DNA of 64,000 bases from positions 1-64,000 of the forward strand of contig JAFIFZ010000036.1 of assembly GCA_020831775.1 (NCBI GenBank), given 5' to 3'. Below the pieces are notes generated by a model. The model was not told the DNA's origin. It did no database searches and saw only the letters and a program-made list of their open reading frames with translations. Within the stretch, counting starts at the first letter, position 1. Each line of letters begins with the position of its first letter. A program made the translations under genes and the position numbers. The stretch is from Phycisphaerales bacterium. GTDB lineage: Bacteria; Planctomycetota; Phycisphaerae; Phycisphaerales; UBA1924. This document shows, one piece after another, positions 25,747 to 34,386 of this stretch.

Positions 25747-27129
25747 TCACCGCCTCGGATTGCGCCCGCGCAGCGGCTTTTTCGGCTTCACGGGCGGGCG
25801 GGGGCCGGCGGGGCGGTGGGGCTCTGGCGTTTCGGCGGCGCTGGCGGGGGTGTCTGATGCCTCCGGATCGGGCTCGGCGGTTTCGATCGCGGCTTCGGCG
25901 TCGGGCGGAGCGGAACTGTCCTTGGCGGCTTCGGTTCCAGTTGTGCTCTCGGCGCGATTTTCGGCGTTGTCTTCGTTGGGGCCGGGCAGGGCCGGGCGTT
26001 CGCCGGGGAGGGCGTGTCCGCCGTCTGGGATGCGTGCAAAGAGCAGGCGCCCGCCGGCGGTCTGGAGCGTGCTGGTCACATGGAGCTGGACCTCTTCGCC
26101 GATGGCGTCCTCGCCGTTCTCGGCGACGACCATCGTCCCGTCGTCGAGGTAGCCGACCGCCTGGCCCGGCTGCTCGCCCGGCTTGAGGAGGCGGACGGTC
26201 AACGCCTCGCCGGGGATCACGCTCGGCTTCATCGCGTTGGCGACATCGTTGAGGTTGAGCACTTTGACGCCCTGGATCTGCGCCACGCGGCTGAGGCCGA
26301 GGTCGGTGGTGACCAGGATCGCCGGCAGGGCCTTGGTGAACTCGACGAGCATCTGGTCGACCGCCTTGCCGGGCACGGGCGTCTCGTCGATCGTGACATC
26401 GAGGCTGCCCGAGCGCTGCAGCTTGCCGATGATGTCCAGCCCGCGCCGGCCTCGCGCGCGTTTGAGCTTGTCGTGCGAGTCGGCCATGCGCTGCAGCTCG
26501 CCGACGACGAACTGCGGGATGACCAGCGGCGTCTGCACCATGCCCGTCGCGGCGACATCGACGATGCGAGCGTCGATCAGCGCCGAGCTGTCGAGCACCA
26601 TCGGGCGGGGCCCGCGGATCTGCTTGGCGAACTCGACATACGGGATCACCAGGCGGAAGTCGTCCTGGGTCATCAGCACCGTCACGACGCCGAAGTAGGC
26701 CAGCGCGATGCCGACAATCACTTTCACGGTGCCGACGAACGCGTCGTGCAGTTCGTACAGATCGGCGAGCAGGTCGATCACATGCCCGATCGCCAGCGTC
26801 GCGAGCATCGCCAGAATGATGCCGAAGAACAGGGCCGAGAGCGTCGAGATCCGCTTGCGCTTGGGGAGCAGGATGTCGAACAGGACGACCAGCGCCCCCA
26901 GCGCCAGGCCCACGCCGAGCTTGAGGTGCCAGTCGCTGGCGAGGTAGGTGTAGCTGACGGTCCCCGCCGGCCCGGGGCGGGGCGAGCGGTCCGGCCCGAT
27001 GATCGAGAGCAGCAGCACCGAGAAAAAGAGCGCCGCAAAGGCGGCACGCATGATGTTCACCAGCGTCATCCGCTGGCGGGTGTCGTTCTCGCGTGGGTGC
27101 AGGTCGAGGGTTGGCTGCTGCTGGTTCAT
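25747..27129 (-). CDS. Membrane-anchored PIN/TRAM domain protein
   Basis: Protein of 460 aa resembling YacL-type proteins. Four membrane spans occupy residues 25-160, then a PIN nuclease fold starts with the acidic motif MVLDSSALID near 176 and includes ILVTTD near 270. A TRAM-like beta domain follows near 305-370, then a 90-residue disordered tail ending in basic residues. PIN domains cut RNA; the TRAM domain probably binds it. A TTACACT box 12 nt before the ATG suggests a very short leader. Confidence 0.88.
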   Translation of the reverse strand: MNQQQPTLDLHPRENDTRQRMTLVNIMRAAFAALFFSVLLLSIIGPDRSPRPGPAGTVSYTYLASDWHLKLGVGLALGALVVLFDILLPKRKRISTLSALFFGIILAMLATLAIGHVIDLLADLYELHDAFVGTVKVIVGIALAYFGVVTVLMTQDDFRLVIPYVEFAKQIRGPRPMVLDSSALIDARIVDVAATGMVQTPLVIPQFVVGELQRMADSHDKLKRARGRRGLDIIGKLQRSGSLDVTIDETPVPGKAVDQMLVEFTKALPAILVTTDLGLSRVAQIQGVKVLNLNDVANAMKPSVIPGEALTVRLLKPGEQPGQAVGYLDDGTMVVAENGEDAIGEEVQLHVTSTLQTAGGRLLFARIPDGGHALPGERPALPGPNEDNAENRAESTTGTEAAKDSSAPPDAEAAIETAEPDPEASDTPASAAETPEPHRPAGPRPPVKPKKPLRGRNPRR

Positions 27130-27240
27130 GGGGTCTGGAGAGTGTAAGGAAGATCGGGCCGGTGCGATGGCGAGCGGGGCCCGGGGCCCGGGGAGCCTGT
27201 CCGGACGCGGGCCGCGTGGGGTTGCATCGGCCTAGCATCG

Positions 27241-27400
27241 CTCTGGCCCCGTCCCCCCGGGCGGCGGCCCGGGCCCGGGGCCCGGGGGGCCCGGTCACCC
27301 GGGCCGGGCGTGCCCCGCCGCCCCCAACCGCGGCGGCCGGCGGGGGCCGCCGGATCCCGGCCCCCCCCCCGGCGGGGACCGGGCTGTTTTTCTGCGCCCG
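27241..27400. other. GC-only palindromic island
   Basis: An intergenic stretch of almost pure G and C with nested CCCGGG and GGGCCC palindromes and a run of ten C at about 27361-27370. It separates two minus-strand genes. It contains no open frame worth calling. Such DNA can block polymerases and is prone to sequencing or assembly errors. Confidence 0.6.
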
Positions 27401-27423
27401 CCCGCCCGTTGTGGGGCCCCGCC

Positions 27424-28659
27424 TCAGCGCCGGTTGGTCAGGCGCAGCTCGATGGTCTGGTTCAGCTCGGGCTGCTCGATGCGGAGGCTGTCGAGGGCGC
27501 CCGTCTCCAGGTTGAAGTAGTTGGTGATCCGTGAGCGTCCGGTCGTCTCGAGCGTGAGCACGCCGTGGGCGCCCGAGCGCTGGTAGCGGGTGATGGTGCC
27601 TGTGTGCGGGTCGCGGTCGATCACGCCCTGGTTCATCTGCCGCAGCGCCTGCGGGCTCATCCAGTACCCAGCGAGCATGCCGCGGGCCATGCCGGTTTCG
27701 GCTCGCGAGGTGTTCTCGGGCATGCCCTGGATGTCGACGCGCATCTCGGTCGAGCCCTTGGCCCAGCCCTCGCCCCGCTCGGAGATGCGGAGGGTCGATC
27801 GGGCGGGGTAGGCCTGCGTGAAGCCCGCCGCCGAATAGATCATCTGCCCCTCGTAACGCATCTCGCGCACCGTATCGGCCCACGCCGGCCACGCGGCCTC
27901 CGTCCACGGGCCCTCAACCATCCGCAGGCCCATGAACTGGCTCGACTCGCGCGACTGACGGTTGAACTCGTTGTGCTGCTCGCCCCGACGGAGCGGGCCG
28001 CTGGCGCTCTGGCTCATCAGCAGCAGGCCGGATTCCGCGTCGTAAGTCCTTCGGCTGACGGCGTCCTGGGTCCGCACCGTCACCGTGACCGCCTGCACCG
28101 TCTGGTTGTTGAACTCCATCGGCCCGCGCTGCACCTCGATTCCGCTGCCCGACTGCAGCTCCTTGAGCACTTCTGGCGGGGTGAAGAAGGCGTCGCCGCC
28201 GAGCGTGCTCATCGCGGTGATGAACTGCGTTCCCCCGCCGGCGTACATGAGCTGCTCCCCCATGCCGATGCGGGCGAGCGACGCCGCGCTCGTCATGACG
28301 AAGCGGTCGGTGACCGCCAGCACATCGACGACCGTCGGCCCCATCCCCGCCGAACCCGCGGCGCCCGGCTCGCCCGGCCTCGCGTTGGCGGGGCCCTCGA
28401 TCGACGAGGTGGCAAAGTACACCACCCGCAGCCCGGGCTTGACCCACTCAGGGGTGTTGAGCTTCTCGCCGGGCGTCTGAGGCTGCGCGTCCTGCCGGCC
28501 GTCTTGTTGCCCTTCCTGCTGGCCCGGCTGCCCGAGGTTCTGCAGCCGATCGAGCACGCCCTGCCCGAGGGCGACGGGTGTGAAGACCAGCGGGGCGGCC
28601 ATCGCCGCGGCACGCAAACTCGCGCCGAAACGGCGCCGCGGACTGCTCTTCCCGTTCAT
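27424..28659 (-). CDS. Secreted protein of unknown function
   Basis: Protein of 411 aa with a Sec-type signal peptide (basic n-region, hydrophobic core about 14-31, VALGQG near the cleavage site). A Gln/Gly-rich linker then leads to a soluble domain that I do not recognise. Only the signal peptide and the linker are clear from sequence. GGAGAGGAA precedes the ATG by about 6 nt. It probably acts in the periplasm. Confidence 0.72.
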   Translation of the reverse strand: MNGKSSPRRRFGASLRAAAMAAPLVFTPVALGQGVLDRLQNLGQPGQQEGQQDGRQDAQPQTPGEKLNTPEWVKPGLRVVYFATSSIEGPANARPGEPGAAGSAGMGPTVVDVLAVTDRFVMTSAASLARIGMGEQLMYAGGGTQFITAMSTLGGDAFFTPPEVLKELQSGSGIEVQRGPMEFNNQTVQAVTVTVRTQDAVSRRTYDAESGLLLMSQSASGPLRRGEQHNEFNRQSRESSQFMGLRMVEGPWTEAAWPAWADTVREMRYEGQMIYSAAGFTQAYPARSTLRISERGEGWAKGSTEMRVDIQGMPENTSRAETGMARGMLAGYWMSPQALRQMNQGVIDRDPHTGTITRYQRSGAHGVLTLETTGRSRITNYFNLETGALDSLRIEQPELNQTIELRLTNRR

Positions 28660-29132
28660 GCCGGTTCCTCTCCGTTCATGCGGCGCGACCGCCGCGGCGA
28701 TCCATGCGTTCCGGACCCGCCGAGGGGGCCCGGCCCGAGTCTACCAGATCGGAGCCGGCCGACGAACGCACCACAGAAAGACCCGCCAGCAAAGACTTAT
28801 CAGACACCGCGAGCCCGGATCGGCCTCGTCGAAACAGCCGGAAGGGCGATGGAGCCGGAGGATCTCGGCAGCCCAGCCAGACCGTCAACGGCACAAACAG
28901 CATCCAAAGCACCGCGCCGCAGGCCGCCGGAACACGAGCGAGGTCGCTCAAGGATTCGACTCTTCCAGCAGGCGGGAAAGGTCCCGGTGGGTCCTACTTT
29001 AAGAGGCTGTTACACTCAGGAAACTGTTGCCGGGCCAGATCTCGGCGCTCGAAGCAAAACACGAAGGGAAGTCAGTCCGCCTCTTCTCTCCCGTTCTTCT
29101 CGCAGGCGGACGCATCAAGCTGGAGAATTCTC
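28660..29132. other. Intergenic region, no clear gene
   Basis: A 470-nt gap between divergent genes. Open frames on both strands show no domain, and their composition looks like shadow coding. A TACACT box at 29011-29016 could be a -10 element for the plus-strand gene at 29133. Confidence 0.35.
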
Positions 29133-29561
29133 GTGACTCGAGCAGGTGACGAACTCGCGGCAGGAGAACGGGACGATCCCACATCGCCGCAATACTCGGC
29201 TTGGCGGTCGCTCGTTGGCCACTTCGTGGTGAGTTGGTCGCCTGGCGGGGACATGGCGTTGTTCGAGGTCGTCGATGCGATCATCAACCAAGAGAAGGTA
29301 ATGCTGAAGGTCCAACGCTGGCCGGACGGGGGCAGGATGTGGGTCGGGGGAGTCAGGTCCGACATGGAAATGTACTCGATGAGCCGCAGGCCCGAAGGCG
29401 GGTTTGAGGTCGCCGGGGATCAGTTCGTGCTGGTCGGCTCGTCCAGCATGCCCGGGGCCACTGTGATCGAGAAAGTCGCACCCAAGTCCGATGCCCGTGC
29501 AGTCCGCGAGTTGACGGCGTTACTCAACAAGCCGCGTGGCGAAGTGCTGAACGAGTGGTGA
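29133..29561 (+). CDS. Small hypothetical protein
   Basis: A soluble protein of 142 aa without signal peptide or membrane span. I recognise no domain. The GTG at 29133 is chosen because TGGAG lies 7 nt upstream; the same frame is open for a further 430 nt upstream, but that part reads as non-coding. It is an isolated plus-strand gene between minus-strand genes. Confidence 0.55.
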   Translation: MTRAGDELAAGERDDPTSPQYSAWRSLVGHFVVSWSPGGDMALFEVVDAIINQEKVMLKVQRWPDGGRMWVGGVRSDMEMYSMSRRPEGGFEVAGDQFVLVGSSSMPGATVIEKVAPKSDARAVRELTALLNKPRGEVLNEW

Positions 29562-29695
29562 GCACGCCCGGTTGACTTCCCGAGTCAACGCGTGATCGAC
29601 GCCCGTCTTGCAGACCCTTGCGAAGAAGGCGACACCGCCCGGTGCGTCGCGCAGCCGCAGAGCGCTGCAAGCGACAGCAGCGCCAAACCCACACG

Positions 29696-30169
29696 CTAAC
29701 CGGGCGTCGCGCTCTCGGCCGGCCGCGGCGGGTCGGCGTGCACCACCATCCACTCCAGATACCCGCGCAGCGTTTCGGGCATCACCTCGTCCTTCAGCCC
29801 GCGGTCCTCACAGACCTCCCGGAAGCACCACCAGAACTCCTCGCACGCGTCGCCCATGTTGTTGTCCAGCGGCGACCCCAGTTCGACATAGAGCCGATCG
29901 TCCAGCCGCATCCACGCCGGGTCGATGCGGAGAAACTCGGCGGCCTCGTTCCAGAACCGCTCCGCCTCGTCGACATGGTTGGTCAGGAGACCCCCGTCGG
30001 CTTCGAGCTGCGCTCGGACGGGCACGCGCCCGCGGGCCGAGAGCCGCTCGACCTTCCGCCGGTGTTGCGTAATGATCCTCCAATTCGCGTAGGCGATCAG
30101 GCAGACGACCGTCACGCCGAGAACGGTGACGGCCACGAACTTCGCGGTGCGCAGCGGATCCTCAAACAT
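29696..30169 (-). CDS. Small membrane-anchored protein, function unknown
   Basis: Protein of 157 aa. One span near residues 10-30, then a soluble domain rich in Trp and acidic residues (NEAAEFLRID, CEEFWWCFREVCED). No known family is recognised. Its ATG follows the upstream stop directly, so it is coupled to the gene at 30170. Confidence 0.65.
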   Translation of the reverse strand: MFEDPLRTAKFVAVTVLGVTVVCLIAYANWRIITQHRRKVERLSARGRVPVRAQLEADGGLLTNHVDEAERFWNEAAEFLRIDPAWMRLDDRLYVELGSPLDNNMGDACEEFWWCFREVCEDRGLKDEVMPETLRGYLEWMVVHADPPRPAESATPG

Positions 30170-30472
30170 TCAACGCCTCGTTTGTCTCGTGCGCCTCTCG
30201 GCTCGCTCCTGCAGCAGCATATTCACGAAAAGCGCCGCCATGAACGCCATCCCCGCCCCGAGGATCAAGAGCTCAGCCGCACGCTCAACCCCGAGGCCCT
30301 CGGTCCGCTGCTCCACCGCGGCATGCACCAGCATCGGCGGCGCGATGATCGCAAAGCCGATCGGGATGATCCTCCGCAGAGGTGTTCGACGCAGTTTGGG
30401 TTCGCTGTGACGACCGAACAGCAGGATCGCGAGCAGCACGATGCAGACGGCGCCGGCGGGCACAAGGCTCAT
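30170..30472 (-). CDS. Small membrane protein, function unknown
   Basis: Protein of 100 aa with about three hydrophobic segments (near 1-19, 33-50 and 63-83) and a basic C-terminus. The ATG at 30472 is preceded by GGGGGAG; the frame stays open upstream but loses hydrophobic patterning. It sits between two unknown genes in a minus-strand operon (30499, 30170, 29696). Confidence 0.6.
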   Translation of the reverse strand: MSLVPAGAVCIVLLAILLFGRHSEPKLRRTPLRRIIPIGFAIIAPPMLVHAAVEQRTEGLGVERAAELLILGAGMAFMAALFVNMLLQERAERRTRQTRR

Positions 30473-30498
30473 GCCGCTCCCCCTTGTGAAGCCTCGCC

Positions 30499-31647
30499 TT
30501 ACTTCGGATGCTCGTAAACCGTCACGATGATCCGGGCGTCGCCCCGCAGATCGATGAGCGAGATCACGCGGCAAAACCCGCGGAGCTCTTCGGTCTCGTA
30601 ATGAAAGCCGAACCCAACGAGATCGTCGCCACGCCGACTGGTTGACGGGAGGGTGCGCTCGGCGCCCGCCGCGTCGAGCTCCTCCTTGATCGCACCGCGC
30701 AGGTCCTCCATCACCCGGGCGCCCGCGTGCATCCCTCCGTGCATGACCGCTTCGAGGAACTGGCGTCCGTGCTGCGGCGTTGCGCCGCTGGTGCCGCTCT
30801 CGACCAGCAGGTGCTGGCCCTGCCTCCTGCCGAGGCGCTCCATCGTTGTTGTCAGCCAGTCGCCGGTGACGAGGCGTGTGGCGTCGAAGCCCGTTTCGAG
30901 CGGCCTCCGGTCGGCCGGATCGATGAAAAGCTCATCGAAAACGGCGTGAGCAGAGTCCGCCGCGCTCGCCGCAGTGATGTTCTTGCTACGCGTGACGATC
31001 GAGTCGAACTGGTAGAAGTAGCTCTCAAGCAGCTTCACACTCGGCGATTCGGCCGGCGGCGCCAGCTTGTGGGCGTCCGGATCGCGGGCCAGCAGAGCAT
31101 CGATCCATGCCTCGTTGGCTTCGCTCGAGGCGAACCAGTCGATCCCTTCGGCGAACACGCCATGCGCGAAGTGCACGCTCCGGACAGGTCCGTCCTCGGA
31201 AGCGAGCTCGCCCCGATGCCGGGCGTGCTGCCGGACGAGTTCGGGCAGAGCAGCGAAGGGCAAGCCCTCGTCGCTGACCCACTCTTGCACAATCATGAGG
31301 TCGTCCCCGCCTTCGAGAAGCTCGTAGTCCCGGATCCGCAGCGATCCATCGTCGAGCAGCACCCGATCGCGGATGTACGCCCGCGCATACTGACCCCTTG
31401 GGTTGTGCGGCGTCTGCATCGAGACCACACGCCGCTCCGCCCCAAACTCGCCGAGATCGATCGCCCGGTCGATCGCGGCACGCTGCTTGCCGAACACCAG
31501 CCCGCCGTCGCGGACCTGTGTGTCGTAGAGCGCCGTGAATGTCTGAGGCACCGCCCTCGCGCCGGCGCCGATCAGCACGACGCCGCAGACCGCGGCGAGC
31601 AAGCCGGAACTGAAACGAGCCCCAAGACGCCGAGCAAACCATCCCAT
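30499..31647 (-). CDS. Exported or membrane-anchored protein, function unknown
   Basis: Protein of 382 aa. A basic start (MGWFARRLG) and hydrophobic core over 14-30 form a signal peptide or anchor ending near GARAVP. The rest is soluble, with no recognised catalytic motif. It is the first gene of a three-gene minus-strand set, with a 26-nt gap to the next. The frame is open upstream to 31962 but that part overlaps another gene and lacks a plausible start. Confidence 0.68.
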   Translation of the reverse strand: MGWFARRLGARFSSGLLAAVCGVVLIGAGARAVPQTFTALYDTQVRDGGLVFGKQRAAIDRAIDLGEFGAERRVVSMQTPHNPRGQYARAYIRDRVLLDDGSLRIRDYELLEGGDDLMIVQEWVSDEGLPFAALPELVRQHARHRGELASEDGPVRSVHFAHGVFAEGIDWFASSEANEAWIDALLARDPDAHKLAPPAESPSVKLLESYFYQFDSIVTRSKNITAASAADSAHAVFDELFIDPADRRPLETGFDATRLVTGDWLTTTMERLGRRQGQHLLVESGTSGATPQHGRQFLEAVMHGGMHAGARVMEDLRGAIKEELDAAGAERTLPSTSRRGDDLVGFGFHYETEELRGFCRVISLIDLRGDARIIVTVYEHPK

Positions 31648-31823
31648 CGCATCACCCCTGTGCAATCCGCCGTGCCGCAGAACTGCGGTCGCGACCCCGT
31701 GTCGGCACGAGCACAACGCCCGCGCGTCCCTGTGACTCGGTACGCGCGTCGAGTCTACCGGATATTGGGATCCAGCGGAAACGGATTGCGTGCCGTTTTT
31801 GTGACCGCAACTATGGCCATCAG

Positions 31824-32243
31824 TCAACCGATCCGCCTCCCGCCCAGCAGCGGCACGAGCTTCCATCGGTAACGGCAGTCGAAGTGGTGGTAGCGTTCGC
31901 CGCACTCGGGGCAGTCTCCTTCTTCGGCCATTTGCGAGAGGTCGTAGGTGCAGTGCGTGCACAGTCGCCAGTCCGCGGCTTCGAGCCTGGCGCGGAGCCG
32001 CCCCTCCAGGAGGTAGAGAAACCCCAGCGCCGCCGCGAGCACACCGACGAAGACGCCGATCTCGCCGATGAAGCCCATCCCGAGCCTGTCGGCGAACGAG
32101 CCCGCGACGAGCGACAGCGCGAACGCCGCGATGACGAAGACCAGCCGCTTGCGGGCGATCGCGGGCGGGGTGGAGGTTTCGGGGTTCGCCCGCTCGGCTT
32201 GCTGCGGCGGGGTCTGGTCGCGTTGGTCGCTGGGCGGGGCCAT
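31824..32243 (-). CDS. Small membrane protein with C-terminal zinc ribbon (solo copy)
   Basis: Protein of 139 aa. A Pro/Gln-rich N-terminus, two spans (about 33-55 and 60-80), then CTHCTYDLSQ and CPECGERYHH. The ribbon spacing is close to that of the array at 22.6-25.7 kb, but the tail adds His and Cys residues that could extend metal binding. It is divergent from dnaX, with only 65 nt between the two start codons. Confidence 0.8.
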   Translation of the reverse strand: MAPPSDQRDQTPPQQAERANPETSTPPAIARKRLVFVIAAFALSLVAGSFADRLGMGFIGEIGVFVGVLAAALGFLYLLEGRLRARLEAADWRLCTHCTYDLSQMAEEGDCPECGERYHHFDCRYRWKLVPLLGGRRIG

Positions 32244-32249
32244 CGGGGC

Positions 32250-32255
32250 AGATTA
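32250..32255 (-). promoter_or_regulatory. -10 box of a probable leaderless promoter (zinc-ribbon gene)
   Basis: Minus-strand TAATCT followed by 6 nt (GCCCCG) and the ATG at 32243. No ribosome site fits between them. Confidence 0.5.
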
Positions 32256-32296
32256 CACAATCCGGAGGGCCGGCCCCGGCCCCTCCGCTCCCCGCT

Positions 32297-32302
32297 TACA
32301 CT
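32297..32302 (+). promoter_or_regulatory. -10 box of a probable leaderless promoter (dnaX)
   Basis: TACACT followed by CGCCCC and the dnaX ATG. The 6-nt gap leaves no room for an untranslated leader. Confidence 0.55.
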
Positions 32303-32308
32303 CGCCCC

Positions 32309-33457
32309 ATGGCCTACACCGCACTGGCACGCCGGTACCGCAGCCGCGATTTCGACGAGGTCGTCGGGCAGGAGCCCATCGCGCGGACACTCCGCAACGC
32401 CATCGACTCGGGGCGGGTCTCGCACGCCTACCTCTTCACGGGCACCCGCGGTGTCGGCAAGACCTCCATGGCCCGCATCTTCGCCAAGGCCCTGAACTCG
32501 TCGGGCGAGGCCGGGCCGGTTTCTGACGAGGTCGCCCAGGCGATCATGTCCGGGCAGGATTCCGATGTGATCGAGATCGACGCCGCCAGCAACCGGCGCG
32601 TCGAGGAGACGCGCGAGCTCATCGCCAACTGCATCTACCGGCCGATGCGCGGGCCCTACAAGGTCTACATCATCGACGAGGTCCACATGCTCACGCGGGA
32701 GGCGTTCAACACGCTCCTGAAGACCATGGAGGAGCCGCCCGAGCATGTGAAGTTCATCCTCTGCACGACCGAGGCGGACAAGGTCCCCCCGACGATCCGC
32801 AGCCGCTGCCAGCGGTTCGACTTCCGCAACATCCCCACGCGCGAGATCGCCCGCCACCTCGCCGAGATCGTCGAGAAGGAGGGGCTCAAGGCCGACCCCG
32901 ACCTCGTCCACCAGGTCGCCCGCCTCGGCGACGGGTCGATGCGCGACGCCCTCTCGCTGATGGACCGCCTGATGGCCGCGGGCGAGAAAACCCTGACGCT
33001 CGTCCTGCTCGAACGACTGCTCGGCCTGCCCGCCCGCGACACCGTCTCCGCCCTGATCGACGCCGTCGCGGCGGGCGATCCCAAGGCGGCGCTGGAGGCG
33101 ACCGACAACCTGCTCTCCCGCGGCAACTCGCCCGAGCAGATCACCGAAACCCTCGCCTCACGATTCAGAGACCTGATGGTCATCGCCGCGTGCGGGCCCG
33201 AGACCGACCTTGTTGATCTCGCGGGCGATTCGCGTGCAGAGGAGGTCGAGCGGGCGACGCGTTTCGACGCCGCGGGACTGATGCATCTGGTCGCCCTCTG
33301 CGAGAGCGTGCAGCGTCACATCAAGTCGAGCGCCTCGCCCCGCGCCCTGCTCGATGCGGCGGTCGTCCGCCTGGCGATGAGCGAGCGGATCGCAGACATC
33401 GCGGCGATCGCGGCCGGGCACACGCCCCAGCCGGCTGGAGCGCCGCCAAAAAAATGA
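32309..33457 (+). CDS. dnaX: DNA polymerase III subunit gamma (short DnaX product)
   Basis: Clamp-loader ATPase of the replisome; the unshifted reading gives 382 aa. Walker A is GTRGVGKT near 45-52, Walker B IIDEVHML near 120, sensor 1 CTTEAD near 152 and the Arg-finger region TIRSRCQRFDFR near 165. The Cys4 zinc module normally found between Walker A and Walker B is missing: KALNSSGEAG carries no Cys. The frame ends in CCA AAA AAA TGA, a frameshift site that leads into the tau extension. Confidence 0.95.
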   Translation: MAYTALARRYRSRDFDEVVGQEPIARTLRNAIDSGRVSHAYLFTGTRGVGKTSMARIFAKALNSSGEAGPVSDEVAQAIMSGQDSDVIEIDAASNRRVEETRELIANCIYRPMRGPYKVYIIDEVHMLTREAFNTLLKTMEEPPEHVKFILCTTEADKVPPTIRSRCQRFDFRNIPTREIARHLAEIVEKEGLKADPDLVHQVARLGDGSMRDALSLMDRLMAAGEKTLTLVLLERLLGLPARDTVSALIDAVAAGDPKAALEATDNLLSRGNSPEQITETLASRFRDLMVIAACGPETDLVDLAGDSRAEEVERATRFDAAGLMHLVALCESVQRHIKSSASPRALLDAAVVRLAMSERIADIAAIAAGHTPQPAGAPPKK

Positions 33458-33485
33458 CCGAGGCGTCGGCCCAAAGGCCGGCGCC
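33437..33485 (+). promoter_or_regulatory. dnaX programmed -1 ribosomal frameshift signal
   Basis: Three elements in canonical geometry. GGAG at 33437-33440 is an upstream SD-like stimulator. The slippery A-AAA-AAA is at 33448-33454 in the zero-frame phase CCA AAA AAA TGA. After a 7-nt spacer, a 10-bp stem (33462-33471 with 33476-33485, one G-U pair, CAAA loop) follows. After a -1 slip the next codon is ATG at 33454, continuing for 182 residues. Transcriptional slippage on the A7 run could give the same product. Confidence 0.85.
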
Positions 33486-34002
33486 GCCGCCCCCCATCCA
33501 AGCGCAGCGGGCTCAGGAGCCCACGGGTGCGCCCGCAGCGCCGACACCGCCCCCCGCGTCGGCCGAGCCCAAGCCCGCTCGCCCGCCCCAGAGCGCCGGC
33601 GAGCTGTTGCAGTCCGCGATCGGCGCCGCGCCGTCGATGCGGATGCGGATGATGCTCGAAAAGCTCGCCCCGATCGGGCTCGACGACGGCGTGCTCAAGG
33701 CCGGAGTCGCCCCGGATGTGCGCAACCTCGTCGAGATGAGCCGCGGCACCATCGAGGGCCTGCTCGCTCAGGCGGCTGGCCAGCCGATCCGGATCGAACT
33801 GCAAGCCTCCGAGGCGGAGTCGCCGCAGGCCGGCTCTGGCTCCGAGCCCGCGTCCGAGAACTCCCGGCGGCAGGTCGCGGGCGCAGGCGAGACCGGATCT
33901 GCCGCGGCCGATCACCCCCTCGTCAAGCGGGCCCGCGAGCTGTTCGACGCGGGGATCGTCAATGTCCGACCCAAGCAGTCTGGCCCCCGGGCCGACCGCT
34001 GA
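33454..34002 (+). CDS. dnaX: Tau-specific C-terminal region of DnaX (reached by -1 frameshift)
   Basis: Encodes the 182 residues that extend gamma to tau, for a total near 564 aa. It begins with a Pro/Ala-rich linker (about 60 residues), then a folded part (residues 60-110) that fits DnaX domain V-like regions contacting polymerase and helicase. A final charged segment ends at 34002. The ATG overlaps the gamma stop as ATGA, so separate translation is an alternative, but the slippery run and stem favour a fusion. ybaB follows, the usual gene order. Confidence 0.8.
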   Translation: MTEASAQRPAPPPPIQAQRAQEPTGAPAAPTPPPASAEPKPARPPQSAGELLQSAIGAAPSMRMRMMLEKLAPIGLDDGVLKAGVAPDVRNLVEMSRGTIEGLLAQAAGQPIRIELQASEAESPQAGSGSEPASENSRRQVAGAGETGSAAADHPLVKRARELFDAGIVNVRPKQSGPRADR

Positions 34003-34026
34003 CGCTGGTCCAAAGCGGAGCTGAAA

Positions 34027-34386
34027 GTGTTCGATTTCAAGACCATGGGGGCGATCGCCTCGCTGCTGAAAGATCCAAGCAGGCTGCGCGAGACCCGAGA
34101 GCGCATCCGATCGCGCGTCGAGGAGGTCCGCGCCGCCGCGGAGGCCGGGGGCGGCGCCGTCCGCGTCTGGGTCAGCGGCACGCTCAAGGTCGAGTCGATC
34201 GAGCTGAGCCCCGCGATCACCTCCGCCGGCCCCGAGGGCGGCCAGATGGCGGGCGCGCTGATCGCCGAGGCGGTCAACACCGCGACCGATATCGCCAAGG
34301 ACCGCGTCCGTGTCATTCTCGAAGAAGAGGCCTCGGCGCTGGGCTTCACCAAGATCCCTGACGAGATCACGGGACTCTTGCGGTGA
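34027..34386 (+). CDS. ybaB: YbaB/EbfC family nucleoid-associated protein
   Basis: Dimeric DNA-binding protein of 119 aa. The N-terminal helix with basic residues is followed by the strand-rich core (VRVWVSGTLKVESIELSP) and a C-terminal helix. GCGGAG precedes the GTG at 34027. It follows dnaX with a 24-nt gap, matching the widespread dnaX-ybaB pairing; recR, the usual third gene, is not next. Confidence 0.9.
   Translation: MFDFKTMGAIASLLKDPSRLRETRERIRSRVEEVRAAAEAGGGAVRVWVSGTLKVESIELSPAITSAGPEGGQMAGALIAEAVNTATDIAKDRVRVILEEEASALGFTKIPDEITGLLR

Noticed and set aside
28676-28951. A 91-codon minus-strand frame with a hydrophobic start upstream of the secreted protein
   Set aside because: No ribosome site or coding signal, and the hydrophobic stretch is short. 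Not called as a gene.
33454-34002. An independent gene downstream of gamma
   Set aside because: The A7 run, spacer and stem match a frameshift signal, and the frame carries linker-plus-tail features of tau. Separate translation remains possible.
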